This document shows, in pieces, positions 1 through 7,616 of a DNA stretch of 34,913 bases. How positions within the stretch are numbered: position 1 is the first letter of the stretch; each line of letters begins with the position of its first letter. Source of the stretch: an uncultured cyanobacterium. Its GTDB lineage: Bacteria; Cyanobacteriota; Cyanobacteriia; PCC-6307; Cyanobiaceae. The notes under the pieces are model-generated. The model ran no database searches and was not told where the DNA came from. It worked only from the letters and a program-made list of their open reading frames with translations. The translations under genes were made by a program, and so were the position numbers. The DNA lies in assembly GCA_903858015.1 (NCBI GenBank), contig CAIOGZ010000001.1, positions 1 to 34,913 of the forward strand, given 5' to 3'.

Positions 1-120
1 ACGCCCCCAGAGCCCACCCCCACGCCCACCCCCGGCCCCCTGCCGTTGCTGGGTCTGGGCGCCACCGTTGCCTGGAGTGGCCGCTTGCGGCAACGGATCA
101 AGCGGGGCGGCCTGGCCTGA
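1..120 (+). CDS. 3' end of a protein with a PEP-CTERM-like C-terminal anchor (5' partial)
   Basis: Frame 1 is open from the first base to TGA at 118-120 and encodes about 39 residues: a Thr/Pro-rich stretch, then PGPLPLLGLGATVAW, then a basic end (RLRQRIKRGG). A Pro-rich spacer, a short hydrophobic helix beginning PLPLLG and an Arg/Lys tail resemble the PEP-CTERM-type sorting tails common on exported cyanobacterial proteins. The function of the protein cannot be told because its body lies outside the window. Assigning it to an exosortase substrate is inference from the tail alone. Confidence 0.6.
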   Translation, partial: TPPEPTPTPTPGPLPLLGLGATVAWSGRLRQRIKRGGLA

Positions 121-286
121 GCTCCGTTGGTGCCAGGGGTTGGCTCGTCCCCGCCGCATGCGGGACAGCCCCCCTGGCTTGGCCTGGCCCCTGGCGTTGC
201 AAGAAAGGGGCCAGGCTTTAAGGCTAATTTGTGGGGTTGTAGCTGGGGTTGGCCTTGATCAGGCTTGCATCGATGGGGCTTTGCTG

Positions 287-1267
287 ATGGGCAGCTTCGG
301 GGAAGGCGAAGGCGAGCTGCTCAGCCTGCAGTACCCCAAGCCGCTGCCGATGCGGCTCGATCGCTGGCTGGTGGCCCAGCGCCCTGAGCAGAGCCGCGCC
401 CGCATCCAGAAGTTCATTGAGGCCGGTTATGTGCGGGTCAATGGCGTCACCGGCCGCGCCAAGACCCCCCTGCGCCCAGGCGATCAGGTGCAGCTCTGGA
501 TGCCGCCGCCGGAGCCGCTGCCCTACCTGGTAGCCCAGCCGATCCCCTTGGATGTGCTGTTCGAGGACGACCACCTGATCGTGGTCAACAAGCCGGCTGG
601 CCTCACCGTGCATCCGGCCCCGGGCAACAAGGATGGAACCCTGGTCAATGCCCTGCTGCACCACTGCCCCGATCTGCCCGGCATCGGCGGCGAGCTGCGG
701 CCGGGCATCGTCCATCGCCTTGATAAGGACACCACCGGCTGCATTGTGATTGCCAAGAGCCAAGAGGCCCTGGTCAAGCTCCAGATTCAGATCCAAAAAC
801 GGATCGCATCGAGGCAATACCTGGCGCTGGTGCACGGCGTGCCGGCGGCCGAGGCGGGCACGATCATCGGCCCGATTGGCCGCCACCCCGTGGATCGCAA
901 AAAATATGCGGTGGTGGCCGACAGCTCTGGCCGCCACGCCTGCACCCACTGGCGCCTGCTGGAGCGGCTTGGCAACTATTCCCTGCTTCGCTTTCAGCTC
1001 GACACCGGTCGCACCCACCAAATCCGCGTCCACTGCGCCCACATCGGCCATCCGATCCTGGGCGATGCCACCTATAGCCGCTGCCGCCAGCTGCCGCTCA
1101 ACCTACGCGGCCAGGCCTTGCATGCGGTGCAGCTGGGCCTCGACCACCCAATCATGGGCGAGCGGTTGACCTTCGAGGCGCCCTTACCGGAGGAATTCGC
1201 CAAATTGTTGGCGATGCTGCGTCGACGCAGCATTACTGCTTCTGATGTGGCCCGATTGCCGCCCTAA
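287..1267 (+). CDS. rluD: 23S rRNA pseudouridine synthase, RluD family
   Basis: This is a 326-residue RluA/RluD-type pseudouridine synthase, the family that isomerises uridines in 23S rRNA (helix 69 for RluD). An N-terminal S4 RNA-binding domain (RLDRWLVAQRPEQSRARIQ, about residues 23-85) precedes the catalytic domain. The catalytic motif HRLDKDTTGC lies near residue 143 and contains the active-site Asp. The downstream LDTGRTHQIRVH motif is also present. The reading frame stays open upstream to position 68, but only sequence from the ATG at 287 (MGSFGEGEGEL) looks like a family N-terminus, so I start there. Length is normal for the family. The exact uridines modified are not visible from sequence. 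Confidence 0.9.
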   Translation: MGSFGEGEGELLSLQYPKPLPMRLDRWLVAQRPEQSRARIQKFIEAGYVRVNGVTGRAKTPLRPGDQVQLWMPPPEPLPYLVAQPIPLDVLFEDDHLIVVNKPAGLTVHPAPGNKDGTLVNALLHHCPDLPGIGGELRPGIVHRLDKDTTGCIVIAKSQEALVKLQIQIQKRIASRQYLALVHGVPAAEAGTIIGPIGRHPVDRKKYAVVADSSGRHACTHWRLLERLGNYSLLRFQLDTGRTHQIRVHCAHIGHPILGDATYSRCRQLPLNLRGQALHAVQLGLDHPIMGERLTFEAPLPEEFAKLLAMLRRRSITASDVARLPP

Positions 1268-1329
1268 TCGGGAAACTTGGGGAATGTTCGTCGCGCAGTG
1301 GTGAGAAAATTGGACCGCCGTCCGTTAAG

Positions 1330-2367
1330 ATGAAAAAAAATTTTCACCACCCCTGCGTGAGGCCTGATTCGTCCCATACTGCTGCTGCTGCCGCCTGGCA
1401 AGGCCGCTCCGTCCTGGTGACGGGAGGCCTGGGCTTCATCGGGTCCACCCTGGCCCGGCGCCTCTGCGACCTAGGAGCAGAGGTAACGGTTTTGGATAGC
1501 CTATTGCCGCAATACGGCGGCAATCGCTACAATATTAATGGCTACGAAGATCGCCTCCACATAGACACATCCGACCTTCGCGACAGTGCCGCCCTTGAGG
1601 GCCTACTTAACGGCAAGGACATTATCTTTAACTTGGCTGGCCAGACTAGCCACCTAGATTCGATGCATGATCCCGAAACTGATCTTGCCATCAACGTTAT
1701 CGCCCAATTGCGCCTGCTTGAGGCCTGCAGGAAGCGAGCTCCAAAGGTTAGGTTAGTCTATGCAAGCACCCGCCAGCTTTATGGCAAGCCCCTGGTGTTA
1801 CCGGTGGACGAAAGCCATCCGATCGATCCTGTTGACGTCAATGGTATTAATAAACTTTCAGCCGAAATGTACCACCTTCTCTATGCAAAAGTTTATGACC
1901 TCAGCGCCTGCGTGCTGCGGCTCACCAACACCATTGGTCCGCGGATGCGCATCCGTGATGCCCGCCAGACCTTTGTGGGGATCTGGATACGTCAATTACT
2001 AGAAGGAAGGCCCATCGAAGTGTGGGGGGGAGAACAGCTGCGCGATTTCAACGACGTCGAAGACGTGGTTGATGCTATGCTCCTGGCCGCAATCGACAGA
2101 AACTTACCCCCCGTTCCCTTTAATCTCGGCTCCGATGAAGTGATCTCCCTGGTTGATCTTGCCAAGCTGATGATCGAGCTGCATGGCTCTGGCGACCTGG
2201 TGGTAACCCCCTACCCAGAAGAGCGCAAAAAAATCGATATTGGCGACTATTATTCTTGCTACGATCGGTTCCGTTCAGCCAGTGGCTGGCAGCCCAGCCG
2301 ATCACTCCGCCATTCCCTGCAAAGCACCCTGGCCTATTACGGTGAAAACCTTTGCCGTTATGCCTGA
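1330..2367 (+). CDS. NAD-dependent epimerase/dehydratase (nucleotide-sugar SDR)
   Basis: This 345-residue extended short-chain dehydrogenase is predicted to act on a nucleotide sugar in the cytoplasm. The Rossmann motif VTGGLGFIGS is at residues 30-39, and the Ser/Thr of YASTRQLYG is at 144-152. The usual YxxxK catalytic pair is replaced by NGINK (171-175), so Lys is present but Tyr is not. The motif GEQLRDFNDVEDVVDA is typical of the epimerase clan. The gene heads a group of sugar-nucleotide and glycan genes (aminotransferase, methyltransferase, glycosyltransferase, GtrA), which suggests surface-polysaccharide work. Its codon use is less GC-rich than that of its neighbours, consistent with transfer. 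Substrate unknown. Confidence 0.85.
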   Translation: MKKNFHHPCVRPDSSHTAAAAAWQGRSVLVTGGLGFIGSTLARRLCDLGAEVTVLDSLLPQYGGNRYNINGYEDRLHIDTSDLRDSAALEGLLNGKDIIFNLAGQTSHLDSMHDPETDLAINVIAQLRLLEACRKRAPKVRLVYASTRQLYGKPLVLPVDESHPIDPVDVNGINKLSAEMYHLLYAKVYDLSACVLRLTNTIGPRMRIRDARQTFVGIWIRQLLEGRPIEVWGGEQLRDFNDVEDVVDAMLLAAIDRNLPPVPFNLGSDEVISLVDLAKLMIELHGSGDLVVTPYPEERKKIDIGDYYSCYDRFRSASGWQPSRSLRHSLQSTLAYYGENLCRYA

Positions 2368-2442
2368 TTTCCGCTCCCCCCTTGCCCTCGCAGCCCCATC
2401 TTTTTCGACAGCACCTTCCCCTTGCCTTCCAGCATTGCGGCC

Positions 2443-3597
2443 ATGAGTGATCCCTTTAATTTCCCCCAGCAGGAGCTGCTTCGCTACGGCCATCTTGTTG
2501 AGCAAGGGCTTGAGCGCCTCACCAGCTCCGGGCAGGTGATCCTCGGCGCGGGGGTGAGCCAGTTTGAGGCTGCCTTCGCCGCTTGGTTGGGTTCCAACTG
2601 CCGACCAGAGCAGGTGATCGGTGTGGCCAATGGCACCGATGCCCTGGAACTGGCCCTGCGGGCGGCAGGCGTTGGCCCTGCTGATCGGGTGCTGCTCAGC
2701 TCCCATACCGCCTACGCCACCGCCGCCGCCGTGCTCCGCCTCGAGGCCCGCCCGGTGTTTGTGGATCTGGAGCCCGGCCGCTCCGTGCTCTCGCCTGCCC
2801 ATCTGGCCGAGCTACTGGCGGCCGAACCGCCGCAGGGTGAGGGAAGATTCAAGGCGGTGATTGCGGTTCACCTTTATGGCGAAGCCTGTGATCTCGGGGC
2901 GTTGCAGCCGATCTGCCATCGCCATGGCTTGGCCCTGATCGAAGACTGCGCCCAGGCCTGCGGCACCACCTACCGCGACCGCGCCGTGGGCACCTGGGGC
3001 GATTTTGCCGCCTTCAGCTTTTATCCCACCAAAAATCTGGCCGCCTTTGGCGATGGCGGCGCCCTGGTGGTCAACCGTCCGGAAGCCGTGGAGGCGGCCC
3101 GCCGCAGCCGTTTTTACGGTTGGGATCCGGAGCGGCAAGCGGTGCAGTTTGGGGTTAATAGCCGCCTTGATGAGCTCCAGGCCTGGGTGCTGCTCGGCAA
3201 GCTGGCCGACCTGGATGCCCAGATCGAGCAGCGCCGCGCTGTGGCGGCCTGGTATGGCCCCCTGCTGGGCGATGGCGATGGGGCCCCCCTGCTCCCCGGC
3301 GATGGAGCCGATTGGCGCCACAGCTATCACCTCTACGTGATCCGGCTGGATCCGGCCCGGCGGGACCAGGTGTTGCAAGAGGGCCGCCGCCAGGGCTTGC
3401 CCCTCTCCCTCCACTACCCCCTGGCCTGCCACCAGCACCCCTATCTGGTAGAGCGCTTCGGCCCCCTGCCTGCCTTGCCCGAAACCGAACGGCGGGTGAA
3501 AGAGATCCTTACCCTTCCCCTCCACCCCCATCTGCCCCGCGAGAACGTAGAGCAGGTGGGTCGTGCTGTCGCGGCCCTGGTGGCTGGGGCCGGCTGA
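2443..3597 (+). CDS. DegT/DnrJ/EryC1/StrS-family PLP aminotransferase
   Basis: This 384-residue sugar aminotransferase-like protein has fold-type I PLP enzyme features. The Schiff-base Lys is in FSFYPTKNLAAFGDGGA, and the upstream IEDCAQACG supplies the Asp that contacts the PLP ring nitrogen. The family transfers an amino group to keto sugars bound to nucleotides, giving precursors of glycans. I choose the ATG at 2443 (MSDPFNFPQQE) over an in-frame TTG at 2422 because family N-termini begin close to the FNFPQQEL-type sequence. Its stop overlaps the next gene's start as TGATG, so the two are probably co-translated. The specific sugar is unknown. Confidence 0.88.
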   Translation: MSDPFNFPQQELLRYGHLVEQGLERLTSSGQVILGAGVSQFEAAFAAWLGSNCRPEQVIGVANGTDALELALRAAGVGPADRVLLSSHTAYATAAAVLRLEARPVFVDLEPGRSVLSPAHLAELLAAEPPQGEGRFKAVIAVHLYGEACDLGALQPICHRHGLALIEDCAQACGTTYRDRAVGTWGDFAAFSFYPTKNLAAFGDGGALVVNRPEAVEAARRSRFYGWDPERQAVQFGVNSRLDELQAWVLLGKLADLDAQIEQRRAVAAWYGPLLGDGDGAPLLPGDGADWRHSYHLYVIRLDPARRDQVLQEGRRQGLPLSLHYPLACHQHPYLVERFGPLPALPETERRVKEILTLPLHPHLPRENVEQVGRAVAALVAGAG

Positions 3598-4364
3598 TGC
3601 TTGCCGCCGAGTATCACGCCATGGCGGCGATTGAGCAGCAGCACTGGTGGTACCGGAGCCTCCATGATCGGGTGACCCTGCGCCTGGCCCGGGAAGCCCG
3701 CAGGCTGGGCCGCCCCCTGGATGTGTTGGATGCCGGCTGTGGCACCGGCGGGCTGCTGCTGGCCCTACGGGATCGCAGCTTCATCGCCTCCTGTCAGGGT
3801 TGCGACCGCGACCCCCTGGCCCTGGCCTATTGCCGCGAACGCGGTTTGCCGGTGGAAGCGGCATCCGTGAATGAGCTCAATTGCCTGGCCCAGCGCTACG
3901 ACGCCGTGCTTTCGATCGATGTGCTCTACCACCGGGCCGTGGATCCGGCGCGGGCCCTGGCTGGCATGGCTGGCTTGCTACGCCCCGGCGGTTTGCTTGT
4001 GCTCAATGTGGCTGCCATGCCCTGCCTGCAGCGCCGTCACGACGATCGGGTGATGGGGGCGCGGCGTTTCCTGCCCCAGCCCTTGCGGCAGCTGGTTGAG
4101 GCTGCCGGGCTGGGGATCGAGGAGTTGGGCTATTGGAACTCCTGGCTCACGCCGCTGTTGCTGGTGCAGGTCTGGGCGGAGCGCTTGGGGCGAGCTCAGC
4201 CGGAGCTGGGCGGCCCTGCCGCCTCCGACCTGCATCCCCCGCCGGGCTGGATCAACGCCTTGCTGCTGCGCTTGCTGCGCTGGGAAGCTCGAATCAGCAA
4301 CCATCTGCCCTTACCGTTCGGCAGTTCCCTGTTGCTGCAAGCCCGCCATTGTGGCTTCAGCTAA
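3597..4364 (+). CDS. Class I SAM-dependent methyltransferase
   Basis: This 255-residue protein has the SAM-binding motif I VLDAGCGTGG (about residues 42-51), an acidic residue after strand 2 (QGCDRDPLALAYC) and a following DAVLSIDVLYH motif, as in Methyltransf_11-type enzymes. The N-terminal EQQHWWYRSLHDRV sequence is seen in methyltransferases of glycan and lipid-carrier clusters. The ATG overlaps the aminotransferase stop by one base. The position between an aminotransferase and a GtrB-like glycosyltransferase suggests a small-molecule or lipid-linked sugar substrate. The acceptor is unknown. Confidence 0.85.
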   Translation: MLAAEYHAMAAIEQQHWWYRSLHDRVTLRLAREARRLGRPLDVLDAGCGTGGLLLALRDRSFIASCQGCDRDPLALAYCRERGLPVEAASVNELNCLAQRYDAVLSIDVLYHRAVDPARALAGMAGLLRPGGLLVLNVAAMPCLQRRHDDRVMGARRFLPQPLRQLVEAAGLGIEELGYWNSWLTPLLLVQVWAERLGRAQPELGGPAASDLHPPPGWINALLLRLLRWEARISNHLPLPFGSSLLLQARHCGFS

Positions 4365-4383
4365 ACAGATCCAATGAACAGCT

Positions 4384-4409
4384 GAAATCAACAGATGAAA
4401 TCAACAGAT
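4384..4409 (+). repeat. Tandem duplication of a 13-bp unit
   Basis: GAAATCAACAGAT occurs twice in direct succession in the 97-bp spacer between the methyltransferase and glycosyltransferase genes, and partial copies (AACAGAT) lie just upstream. The spacer is AT-richer than its surroundings. No clear promoter was found in it. Confidence 0.8.
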
Positions 4410-4461
4410 CAGAATCGCCCCCCGTCATCCCCCCAACCTTCCTTCAAAACCGCCGCAGCCA

Positions 4462-5460
4462 ATGCCTGAGCCGATGCCTGTTCTCTCCTTGGTGATTCCC
4501 CTCTACCGCAGCAGTGGCAGCGTCGATTCCCTTGTCAGTCGCCTTGAAGCTCTGGAAGTAGTTGGTGAATGGGAAGTAATTTTTGTTGATGATGGCAGTC
4601 CCGATGACACTGTGGAGCGGCTGAGGGCCCGGTTGCGCTATAGCTCCTTGAACGGATTGCTGATCCGGCATGGACGCAATTATGGCGAACACAATGCCGT
4701 GCTCACCGGCTATCGCCACAGCCTCGGTCTGCATGTGCTCAACCTGGACGATGACCTCCAGAATCCACCGGAGGAAGGCCTACGGCTGTGGCGGTGGGCC
4801 GTGGATCATGAGCTTGATGTGGTTTACGGTGATTACCGGGTTAAGCGCCATGCGGCCTGGCGCAATCTGGGCAGCCGCTTCGCCAATCGCACCGCCAACT
4901 CCCTGCTCGATCTACCCAGCCGCCTCTACCTCTCCAGCTTCCGCTGTGTCGACGGTGCCGTAGCCCGGCGGGTAGCTGAATACACCGGACCCTATCCCTA
5001 CATAGACGGGCTCCTTTCCCAGTGCACCCGCGAGATCGGCAGTCTGCCCGTGCAGCACGACGCCCGCTTTGCGGGCGAAAGCAATTACAATTATCGCCGT
5101 CTTATCCGGCTATGGCTCAATATTTTAACCAGCTTTTCGATCATGCCCCTGCGGGTGGCATCTTTGCTTGGATTCCTTTTTGCACTGCTTGGCCTGATCG
5201 CCATGGCCATCGTTTTTGCAGACTTCTTTTCGCGCTCCAATTACGTACCCGGTTGGTGGTCGGTGATGTCGGCAATTCTGCTGTTTGGTGGGATCCATTC
5301 GCTCATGCTGGGCTTGATGGGGGAATATCTCGGTCGTGTCTTTCTGACCGTGAGCGCCAAGCCCCAGTCCTTTGTGCGCTCGCTTGAGGCGGTGGGAGCG
5401 TTGCGGCAAGAAAATCAGCTAGGGAAGCAAGCCGAGACGTACCCCTTGCCTAGAATCTGA
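4462..5460 (+). CDS. Family 2 glycosyltransferase, GtrB/DPM1-like, membrane-anchored
   Basis: This 332-residue protein has an N-terminal GT-A domain: LSLVIPLYRSSGSV, then WEVIFVDDGSPDDT, then the metal-binding LNLDDDLQNPPEE. Two hydrophobic segments follow at about residues 230-255 and 268-290. This is the layout of GtrB/ArnC-type enzymes that load a sugar onto a polyprenyl phosphate carrier at the cytoplasmic membrane. The next gene, six bases downstream, is a GtrA-like flippase, which is the usual partner. Together they suggest transfer of a carrier-linked sugar across the membrane for surface-glycan decoration. The sugar is not predictable. Confidence 0.88.
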   Translation: MPEPMPVLSLVIPLYRSSGSVDSLVSRLEALEVVGEWEVIFVDDGSPDDTVERLRARLRYSSLNGLLIRHGRNYGEHNAVLTGYRHSLGLHVLNLDDDLQNPPEEGLRLWRWAVDHELDVVYGDYRVKRHAAWRNLGSRFANRTANSLLDLPSRLYLSSFRCVDGAVARRVAEYTGPYPYIDGLLSQCTREIGSLPVQHDARFAGESNYNYRRLIRLWLNILTSFSIMPLRVASLLGFLFALLGLIAMAIVFADFFSRSNYVPGWWSVMSAILLFGGIHSLMLGLMGEYLGRVFLTVSAKPQSFVRSLEAVGALRQENQLGKQAETYPLPRI

Positions 5461-5465
5461 GCCCG

Positions 5466-5882
5466 ATGCTCTCCCGTCTGCTCCACTCGAGCCTGCTGCG
5501 TTTCCTGCTGGTGGGAGGGTTTGGTGAACTGCTTTATCTGGGCCTCTACTTTCTGATCTGGCAACTCAGCGCTGGTCAGGCGCCGCTGGCGATTGGCTTG
5601 GCGGGGGGCATCTGCATTCTGGTCAATGCGCTACTGCATGCCCGAGTCAGTTTTCGGGTGAGTTTTTCGCGGCGCTTGCTGCTGATCTATGCCGCTATCC
5701 AATTGCTTTGCCTGGGGATCAGCGCCCTGGTGGGCTGGTTGCTGCAGCGGCTTGGGCTCTCCGGTCCGCTGATCGGCGTCACCAGCACGTTGCTGTGGTC
5801 GTCTACATCGTTTCTGCTGACGCGAAGCCTGTTTCGTTCAGGCAAGGCAAGCGCGGGCAGGCCTCCACAAGGGTCCGGGTGA
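5466..5882 (+). CDS. GtrA-family small membrane protein (probable lipid-linked sugar flippase)
   Basis: This 138-residue protein is dominated by four hydrophobic segments (about residues 10-30, 37-55, 68-90 and 97-118), matching the size and topology of GtrA-family proteins. The N-terminal LLRFLLVGGFGELLYLGLYF resembles the family's FxxVGxxxxxxxxxxxx start. GtrA proteins are thought to move polyprenyl-linked sugars made by a GtrB-type enzyme across the membrane; the gene directly upstream is such an enzyme. The last 80 bases overlap the 3' end of the convergent ABC gene, so the two messages are antisense there. Confidence 0.8.
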   Translation: MLSRLLHSSLLRFLLVGGFGELLYLGLYFLIWQLSAGQAPLAIGLAGGICILVNALLHARVSFRVSFSRRLLLIYAAIQLLCLGISALVGWLLQRLGLSGPLIGVTSTLLWSSTSFLLTRSLFRSGKASAGRPPQGSG

Positions 5883-7500
5883 TCGCTGCGCGGGGATGGT
5901 GCAGCAGGGCCTGGCCGCTGCCCTCCTCCACGATCCGGCCCCCCTCCAGCACGATCACCCGGTGGCAAAAACCGCTGGCCACGTTGAGGTCGTGGGTGAC
6001 AAACAACAGGCCCAGCCCCAGGCGGGCCTGCAGTTGCTTGAGCAGGTCCAGCACCTCGGCCTGCACTTCGGCATCGAGCATGCTGACGCTCTCATCGCAG
6101 AGCAGCAGCTTCGGCTCCAGGATCAGGGCCCGCGCGATCGCCACCCGTTGTTGCTGGCCGCCCGAGAGCTGGCGGGGCAGGCGCCCGGCGAAGCTCTCGG
6201 GCGGTTCCAGCCCCACCGCCGCCAGCTGCTGGCGGGCCCGCTCCAGGGCTGCGGAGCGGCCGGCCAGGCCGTGGATGAGCAGCGGATCGGCCACCGCCTC
6301 CCCCACGGGCATCTGGGGGTTGAGGCAGGCCAGCGGGTCCTGGAACACCATCTGCATCCGGCGCCGGGCCCGCCGGAGCTCACGCCCCCCCAGCCGCCTG
6401 AGTTCGCGGCCTTCGAGGCGCACGGCGCCACCCCGCACCGGCGCCAAGCCCATCAAGGCCCGGCAGAGGCTGCTCTTGCCGCAGCCGGAGGCCCCCACCA
6501 GGCCCACCGTTTCCCCCTCGTGCAGGCTGAGGCTCACCCCGTCCACGGCCTTGAGCCAACGTTGCCGCCAGGGCGGCGAGGGCAGGGGGTGCCAGCTGCG
6601 CAGCTCCTCAATCTCCAGCAGGGGCGGCCGCGGCGGCGGCGCCGCGGCTACGCCACCTTCCCGCAGCCGCGCCGCCCCCACCAGCCGCTGGGCCAGGGCC
6701 GAGCGGGGCGCGGTCAGCACCTCCCGGCTGGGGGCCTCCTCCACCAGCCGACCGGCCTCCAGCACGGCGATCCGCCTACACCAGCGGCCCGCCATCGCCA
6801 GGTCGTGGCTGATCAGCAGCAGGGCACTGCCGCTGGCTTCGCAGAGGCCGGCCAGCTCCGCCATCACCTGGTTGGCAATCGCCACATCGAGGCTGGTGGT
6901 GGGCTCATCGGCGATCACCAGGGGGGGGCTGAGCGCCAGGGCCAGGGCGATCGCCAGCCGCTGGCGCATGCCGCCGCTGAATTCATGGGGGTAGCTGCCG
7001 TAGCGGCTCGGATCAATCCCCACCCGTTCCAACAGCTCCTGGGTCCGTTGTTGCTGTTGTTGCCGCCGCGGCGGATCACCAAAATGGTGGGCGGCCAGGG
7101 TGTCGCGCAGGTGCTCGCCGATGCTGAGCAGGGGATTGAGCCGGGTCATCGGGTCTTGGAAGACCAACCCCACCGCCTCGCCCCGCAGCTGGCGCAGGGC
7201 GCTGCGGCTCAAGCGGCGCGGATCCTGGCCGGCGAGTTCAAGGCTGCCCGTGCAGCTGCTGCCCGGCGGCAGCAGCTGCAGCACGGCTCGGGCCACCGTG
7301 CTCTTGCCGCAACCCGAAGGCCCCACCAGGGCGAGGCGATCGCCGGGGTGGAGCGTGAGGTTGAGGCCGTCGAGGCTGGCGGCGGCGGCGCCGGGGTAGC
7401 GCACCCGCAGATCGGCCAGCCGCAGCACAGGGGGGCGAACGGCAGGCCCAGCGCAGGCTGTCGCTAGCGGCTTGGCGGGATCGGGAGCGGGCAGGGCCAT
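5803..7500 (-). CDS. ABC transporter, two fused ATP-binding domains (oligopeptide/nickel DppD-DppF type)
   Basis: Two complete ATPase domains are fused in one chain. The first has Walker A GPSGCGKS, signature FSGGMRQR and Walker B LVIADEPTTSLDV. The second has GASGCGKS, LSGGQQQR and LLLCDESVSMLDA. The second Walker B has Ser where DEPTS would normally have Pro. Fused pairs of this kind drive uptake of peptides or related solutes through separate permeases; none is encoded nearby, so the partners are elsewhere. The frame is open to a GTG at 7581, but I prefer the ATG at 7500 (MALPAPDP), 565 residues. It is divergent from relA/spoT and convergent with gtrA. Confidence 0.88.
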   Translation of the reverse strand: MALPAPDPAKPLATACAGPAVRPPVLRLADLRVRYPGAAAASLDGLNLTLHPGDRLALVGPSGCGKSTVARAVLQLLPPGSSCTGSLELAGQDPRRLSRSALRQLRGEAVGLVFQDPMTRLNPLLSIGEHLRDTLAAHHFGDPPRRQQQQQRTQELLERVGIDPSRYGSYPHEFSGGMRQRLAIALALALSPPLVIADEPTTSLDVAIANQVMAELAGLCEASGSALLLISHDLAMAGRWCRRIAVLEAGRLVEEAPSREVLTAPRSALAQRLVGAARLREGGVAAAPPPRPPLLEIEELRSWHPLPSPPWRQRWLKAVDGVSLSLHEGETVGLVGASGCGKSSLCRALMGLAPVRGGAVRLEGRELRRLGGRELRRARRRMQMVFQDPLACLNPQMPVGEAVADPLLIHGLAGRSAALERARQQLAAVGLEPPESFAGRLPRQLSGGQQQRVAIARALILEPKLLLCDESVSMLDAEVQAEVLDLLKQLQARLGLGLLFVTHDLNVASGFCHRVIVLEGGRIVEEGSGQALLHHPRAAITRTLVEACPRLPCLNETGFASAETM

Positions 7501-7616
7501 GCCGGGCGCTGGGGCGGCCCCAGCTTGGCCCGTCCTGGCGCTGGTGGGGGCGGATCGCGGCCCTGCGTGGCTGATTGCCACGGGCTGCCTACGATGGGTG
7601 CACGTTGCGGGAATGC

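Noticed and set aside
224..1051. Long minus-strand reading frame opposite rluD
   Set aside because: It is antisense to a clearly conserved pseudouridine synthase and has no recognisable protein pattern; high GC gives such frames by chance.
5896..7467. Long plus-strand reading frame opposite the ABC ATPase gene
   Set aside because: Both ATPase domains on the minus strand have complete motifs; the opposite frame is His/Gln/Ala-rich noise.
7575..7616. TTG start for relA/spoT at 7575
   Set aside because: It would leave almost no room for divergent promoters and adds no family-like sequence; ATG 7617 is preferred.
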